A DNA stretch of 64,000 nt from Trachythela sp. YZ-2020 (Eukaryota > Cnidaria > Anthozoa > Malacalcyonacea > Clavulariidae): the NCBI GenBank assembly GCA_016169945.1, contig JADLSH010000216.1:1903001-1967000 (forward strand). Reading direction: 5' to 3'. Under the pieces are notes generated by a model, which did no database searches, had not been told where the DNA came from, and saw only the letters and a program-made list of their open reading frames with translations. Shown piece by piece: positions 59,365 through 64,000 of the stretch; within the stretch, counting starts at the first letter, position 1, and the number at the start of each line of letters is the position of its first letter. The position numbers were made by a program, and so were the translations under genes.

Positions 59365-60059
59365 GCCTTCAGACACAAAGCTAAAATCTACCGACTTGGT
59401 CATAGCGTACTGCTTTCCATTTCGCTATCATTAGTGAACTTGGGCACGAATTCGACTATGTCATAAAGTTGCTTAATAGATATTTCTCAGTCATGTTGAA
59501 GCTTACGCGTGCGCATCGCACATACACTAACAATAGGCAGTATTCTGTGATACGAAAAGTCGCTTAGAAAATGAGTTTCGTTGCCTGGATTCGGGCACTA
59601 TACTTTAAAACAAGATAAACTAGAAGTTACTATCGCAAGGGGAGTGCTGCCTTACGACCAAAGCCCTGGGGATTGATTATACCAATAAACTTCATTTAAT
59701 TAAATTGTCTTATACACACTGTATGTATGAATTTATTTTGTTTAAAAAATATCAAAATTACAACATGCAATAATTACTATATATACTGTAAAGTGTACTT
59801 CGTAACTTCGGATTTTCATATTTACATGTATGCACGTGATTGTTGGTACCAATGTTTTAAATCATCTTCACTTGTCAGAACGTCTGGAAGAACACAGTCA
59901 ATTAGGAATATACACAATATGTGTTTTAACGTGATACGCCTAGTTTTTGCAAGTTTTCATATTCTTTCCAAGGTAATGATAGTCTACTGTCCTTACAAAC
60001 CTGAAAAAATCACCACGCCTAATGGTAGCTTGCAAACAGCAGCATGTATGTAGATATAT
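59365..60059. other. No gene seen
   Basis: No recognised coding region or repeat border. Confidence 0.4.
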
Positions 60060-60533
60060 TTGAAAAAGTTGATATTTGGGGTTATGTTTTGGTTACAGTT
60101 GGGATGACGAAGTTATTACTTTGTTGAGACAGACAATTAGCATGCATGTAGAGCTTGTTGTATTTGTAGAGCTTGTTGTATTACGAAAGTCACCGAACTG
60201 TGGAATCGCATAAAAAATTTGTATATCGACCACTCCCACAAACGTCTACAACCGCGCCTACATAGTTTTGCATGTTTACAATTCTAATTTTAAACAGCCA
60301 ATCGACGTTTAATTGTAATTGTTACCAAGAACCTGATTGGCTGTTCAAAATTAGAATTGTAAACATGCAAAACTATGTAGGCGCAGTCATAGATGTTTGT
60401 GGGAGTGGTCGATATGCAAATTTTTGATGCGATTCCATAGTTCAGTGACTTTCGTAATACTTTCATTTGAAAATGTTGATATTTGGGGTTATGTTTTGGT
60501 TACAGTTGGGTTATTACTTTGTTGAGACAGACA
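60060..60533. repeat. Direct repeats (~70 bp) flanking a fold-back element
   Basis: The left copy (about 60060-60136) and right copy (about 60467-60533) share GTTGATATTTGGGGTTATGT, TTTTGGTTACAGTTGGG and TTATTACTTTGTTGAGACAG; the left copy has a ~9-base insertion (ATGACGAAG). They bracket the palindrome at 60179-60459, and a 16-bp tandem word GTAGAGCTTGTTGTAT sits between the left copy and the palindrome. Confidence 0.9.
60179..60459. mobile_element. Fold-back element, ~125-bp arms
   Basis: Left arm 60179-60303 starts TATTACGAAAGTCACCGAAC; right arm 60335-60459 ends GTGACTTTCGTAATA. About 90% complementary, with a ~31-base loop. No coding. It contains CAGCCAAT/ATTGGCTG (CCAAT boxes) at the arm tips. 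Confidence 0.95.
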
Positions 60534-61955
60534 TTTATGCATATAAAAACAACTTTCTGTACTTTTGTGTTTGAAATATTGATATTATTTTGGGTAGCTT
60601 TCTTTGTGTTTTCTGCACAGACAATTTTCTTTGAATGTCGACCAGACCACACCCTAAAACCTGGCTGGCTAACTGGAATTGCATAATCATCCATATATGG
60701 CCTTGTGTAGTTCAATCTTAACCAGGCTTGGCTTCTGGCAACAGATTATCCCAGAGCCTTGCGTTCCTTCCCGAGGATCGCAGGGTCGGGGAATGAGATT
60801 GCTTACCGGACAGAGGCAAGATCACGAATAATATATATATATATATATATATAATAATTTGAGATTCAAACACACTCGTGCAAATGGTCAAATTTAATCA
60901 ACATGTATAGCAGAACATACCTATATATAAAAATAATAATTGTACTAACATGCAAATTTATATAACAAAGATCATCATATATACAACTAAGAAAGTTGCT
61001 GAATAGTTGTACATGCGATTCATTTGTATTGAATACAACAATTTATTAAACGCAAACTTAATGCAACAATCGAATGTGCAAAACAATGCAAACTTAATGC
61101 AACAATCGAATGTGCAAACGGTCTTCATATTAATACGTCTGTGTGTTCAAATAAAATAGAAACACTAGGAATGAATTATGTTAGTATTTTGCATGAAAAA
61201 GAACAGCCAGTTGATCAATGACTACAATATGATGGAATAAATATCGCTTCTGGACTTGGGCCCTTGGTTTGGGTATAAAATATTGTTTACATCATGTCAT
61301 CATTCAGATCAGTATATAAAGTAAATAAATAATGTGTGATGTATATCGTTTCTGGACTTGGCCCTTAGGTATAAATTGTTTAATTCAGATCAGCAGAAAA
61401 GTTTGTATGAAAGAAGATCGCTCTGGTGTATAAAATATCACTAGCAGAAGCAACTGGTGTATAAAATATCACTAGCAGAAGCAAATAAAAAGTAATTAGT
61501 CATACTAACCTGATCGATTTTAATCCGTATTTAGTTTGCAAATTGTAATTATGTAATGTTCGAACACATGTCGTTTCAAGTGTGAACATTTTAATTCCCC
61601 TCACTTCACAAACTTCTCTTGCGCAATGTCCCCCCGTAATACGACATCTTACCGGACAAACACAGCTCAGATCGAGATTGACTATTCATAACTCCGCGAA
61701 AAAGACTGGGGCGAGTAAAAACGGGAAGCACGTCAAGAATAGGGTGCTGCCTGCGGCAGCAATTAGCCACTTTGTAATGTTTACTTATTTTTTAACTATA
61801 TTTAGAATTCCCGCGCGAATATACGCTCCTCTCTCGTCAATAACATTATATTTTGTACGCCGTTTGAATCACTGCCGATCTTGTGTCGCTCCAGCGTCGC
61901 ACCTAATACAATTAAGTTCGGCGCATGAGTGGAGCGGCGTCTGAAACGGGCCAAA
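60534..61955. other. Non-coding stretch with microsatellites and two short tandem repeats
   Basis: No gene recognised. (TA)n at 60829-60853; a 36-bp unit repeated at 61052 and 61088 (GCAAACTTAATGCAACAATC...); a 31-bp unit repeated at 61423 and 61454 (CTGGTGTATAAAATATCACT...). Confidence 0.6.
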
Positions 61956-62985
61956 GCCACCGCCGTTGGTGCTATCTACCATCTATTGAAAAATGGTTTT
62001 AACCTTCTGCTACATCATTAACTATGGAGAAACGTGTCGTTCGGTCGCCAATAATATGCGAAATATGCCAAAATTACTCAGTGGTTTTTCCCCCCAAATT
62101 TGTACAACGGAAATAAGTGTATGAAGATGGGAACAAGTATGGACATTATACCAATTCTTTACTAATTGCCATTTTCATCAAGGCCTTCGAGAAGGGGGGG
62201 GAGGGCAGAAGGGGCAAAATACCGTGATCATGTCTCTTGTCAAGCTTTTCTGCATGCCTATTTATTAAATATATTATACATGTCTGAAATAAATGGCATA
62301 ATAGAACCATAACATGTCAGCCAAACATAATGAATAAAGGTATACATATTCTAAAGTTTTTGTCCCACGATAACATGCGCCAGAACTATATAATTATAGG
62401 AAAGTGAAATTTGCAAGAAAATGCCAGACGATAGTGGGGCCAGAACATTGCAGTGTTCACGTCCCTTGCGAGCGTTAAGTGAGGACGGAGCAAACCAAAG
62501 CGCATGAGTGCAAGATTGAGGGAGTGAGGGGGGCCCGCGTTCACCAGCCTACCCTGGGCTCTTACTTGGTCTCGCCGGCCTTGATTTTCATACTATATGG
62601 CAACACCATGGATATAACCGTATTTCCATATCATTTCCATAGTATGAATTTCAAAAATGAATTTTAGTGAAGTGCAACGAAATATCACAATTTGCAGGAA
62701 ACAGATCTTTTGTCGGATGAAACCAAATGAGACACAATATCCTTCATGCCACATCTGCTGATCGCGCTGGTTCTCGCCCAAATCAAGCCCTTCGGTTCAT
62801 TTTCCCTATTTCCTTATAGACGCTGGGGAACGATGCAGAACATGAACTTACTTTAACCAGTCAACAACACCAGTTTTTACTAGTAGCAAGTAGTAGACCA
62901 AAAACGACCTAATGCGGAATATATATACTGACCATTTTTCTCGAAGTCCGGTTATCTTATAAAACTTTAGATAAGGAAACAATTT
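61956..62985 (+). repeat. Dispersed ~1.05 kb repeat, copy 2
   Basis: Same-orientation match to 13548-14607; both copies end at CTTATAAAACTTTAGATAAG, after which the sequences diverge abruptly (14608 versus 62986). The left ends are equally abrupt at the CACCGCCGTTGGTGCT region. Here the right border is immediately followed by the leader of the LINE at 63450. Confidence 0.85.
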
Positions 62986-63449
62986 AATCCGTCTGTATAT
63001 TCTCGTACGTTTATATATTGTGGTCTCCATTGTTGGATTTATACTCATTTTGGATTCCTCTACATTTGGATATAATTTGCGTCTCGTTTTGTGGAGTATT
63101 TCGTGTTAAAATTACTTTTGCTGTTGGTAGTCTGGCGTCGTGTATTAATTACGTCGGCAAATAAATTGTCTAAAGTTTTTGTATTTTTTAATTACTGGCG
63201 TATGATCTATCGTATATTCTCCAAAGTTGGCTGGTGTTTGGCTTATATGAAGCGACATATATTTACGAAGTTTGATGCCTATACGTTTTATAACATTTGA
63301 ATTGGAACGGATTTTGTAATTTTCCAACCGTCATTCTATAAAATATTAATAACTTTACTCTAGGGGATTTCCCTGGTTTGACCCGTGGTTTGACACTATT
63401 AAATTACACTTTGATTCAGATCCAGAGGATTCAGATCGACTAGACAATT
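62986..63449 (+). other. Probable 5' leader of the LINE
   Basis: The stretch between the dispersed repeat and the LINE ATG. A 69-codon frame at 63091-63300 is not recognised; an internal Pol II promoter would be expected here in a full-length LINE. Confidence 0.4.
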
Positions 63450-64000
63450 ATGACGGTCAGACGTACCAATTTGAGCTCCGTCTTTCTCGCTCTAGTAATA
63501 CAACTTTTATTGCATTATACCCATTTTCAACACTCTGATAATATTAAAAACAACCACCAAACTGATTCATTACCTATACCTATGGAAAAGTTTCAAATGC
63601 TCTCTTGGAAGCTTTTCAAACCATCCTTCGAGCTCAATCATGACACTCGTAAATTAACTCGCTCTGCACGCAATTTCAACCGCCGTTATGGATATCTTAC
63701 CGGACTTCTACTATTATGCGGAGACATAGCTAGTCATCCCGGTCCTGTTATTAGTAGAAGCCCCACCAGTACCACCAATCCAGTTAAATGCCTACTGCTT
63801 AACGCAAGGAGTTTGAAGAGCTTGAATCGAGACGTAGAGACAAACAAAACATTATCCAATCTCCATCGTTTTCAAGATCTAGTATATACAGAAAGCTCCG
63901 ACGTGGTCTGTGTGAACGAGACCTGGCTGAACAAGGACATTCTCGACTCTGAGATTCTTCCCTCTGATTATACGATATTTAGAAAAGATCGTACTAATCG
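63450..64000 (+). CDS. LINE ORF, N-terminal part with endonuclease; runs off the window
   Basis: Open without interruption from ATG 63450 to the end (183 codons). It begins with a hydrophobic N-terminus (NLSSVFLALVIQLLLHYTH), then RYGYLTGLLLLCGDIASHPG-P near residue 95, a 2A-like segment found at this place in CR1/L2-type LINE proteins of echinoderms and cnidarians, then the apurinic/apyrimidinic-type endonuclease start: KCLLLNARSLKSLN (catalytic Asn) and DVVCVNETWLNKDILDSEIL (catalytic Glu in ETWL). Catalytic His/Asp residues and RT would lie beyond 64000. This start was chosen because upstream frames are closed and the hydrophobic leader plus 2A pattern follows at once. It may be an intact element. 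Confidence 0.85.
   Translation, partial: MTVRRTNLSSVFLALVIQLLLHYTHFQHSDNIKNNHQTDSLPIPMEKFQMLSWKLFKPSFELNHDTRKLTRSARNFNRRYGYLTGLLLLCGDIASHPGPVISRSPTSTTNPVKCLLLNARSLKSLNRDVETNKTLSNLHRFQDLVYTESSDVVCVNETWLNKDILDSEILPSDYTIFRKDRTN

Noticed and set aside
51274..60853. (TA)n runs as possible origins or promoters
   Set aside because: Perfect TA microsatellites (51274-51296, 60829-60853) are common in AT-rich animal DNA and nothing nearby supports a function.

Overview
This window looks like nuclear DNA of an invertebrate animal. It is AT-rich and gene-poor, coding sequence is split into exons with GT-AG borders, and most recognisable content is transposon debris (Ty3/gypsy, several non-LTR LINEs, hAT and its MITEs, mariner/pogo-like MITEs, fold-back elements). 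SRCR, EGF and YWTD ectodomains, a P2X7-C-terminal-like domain and the style of the repeats fit a cnidarian (perhaps an anthozoan) best, but the sequence alone does not settle the taxon.

Layout. 1-11990 is satellite DNA of 203-216 bp monomers in two arrays of opposite orientation (1-5826 forward, 8846-about 11990 reverse). Between them are a decayed gypsy pol fragment with a possible LTR (5827-8125) and a pogo-like MITE remnant (8423-8845). 12-15.5 kb holds no host gene but carries one copy of a ~1.05 kb dispersed repeat whose second copy is at 61956-62985. From 52027 down to 15684, minus strand, I assemble one host gene from six exons with agreeing splice phases: two exons forming a YWTD (LDL-receptor type) beta-propeller, one EGF, two calcium-binding EGFs and a last SRCR exon with a stop. 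It predicts a secreted or ectodomain protein and has introns up to 15.8 kb.

Those introns hold most of the transposons: gypsy relic (23.2-24.2 kb), hAT transposase relics (30.2-30.8 and 46.6 kb), LINE pieces (32.7, 36.3, 36.9-38.1, 43.8, 49.1-50.9 kb), a family of hAT-type MITEs with readable 8-bp target duplications, a decayed cnidarian-type repeat ORF (47.6-49.1 kb), and a small P2X7C-like gene (44.3-45.0 kb) broken by a LINE and then a MITE. Right of 52 kb are fold-back elements, a minisatellite-bearing TIR element (53982-55104), a second gypsy relic with polypurine tract and LTR start (55150-57923), and finally the intact 5' start of a LINE ORF (63450 to the window end) with an apurinic-type endonuclease and a 2A-like motif.

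Several coding exons are broken only by one-base changes in homopolymer runs, so either these loci are decaying or the assembly has homopolymer errors. No prokaryotic features, CRISPR arrays, rRNA or tRNA genes were recognised.
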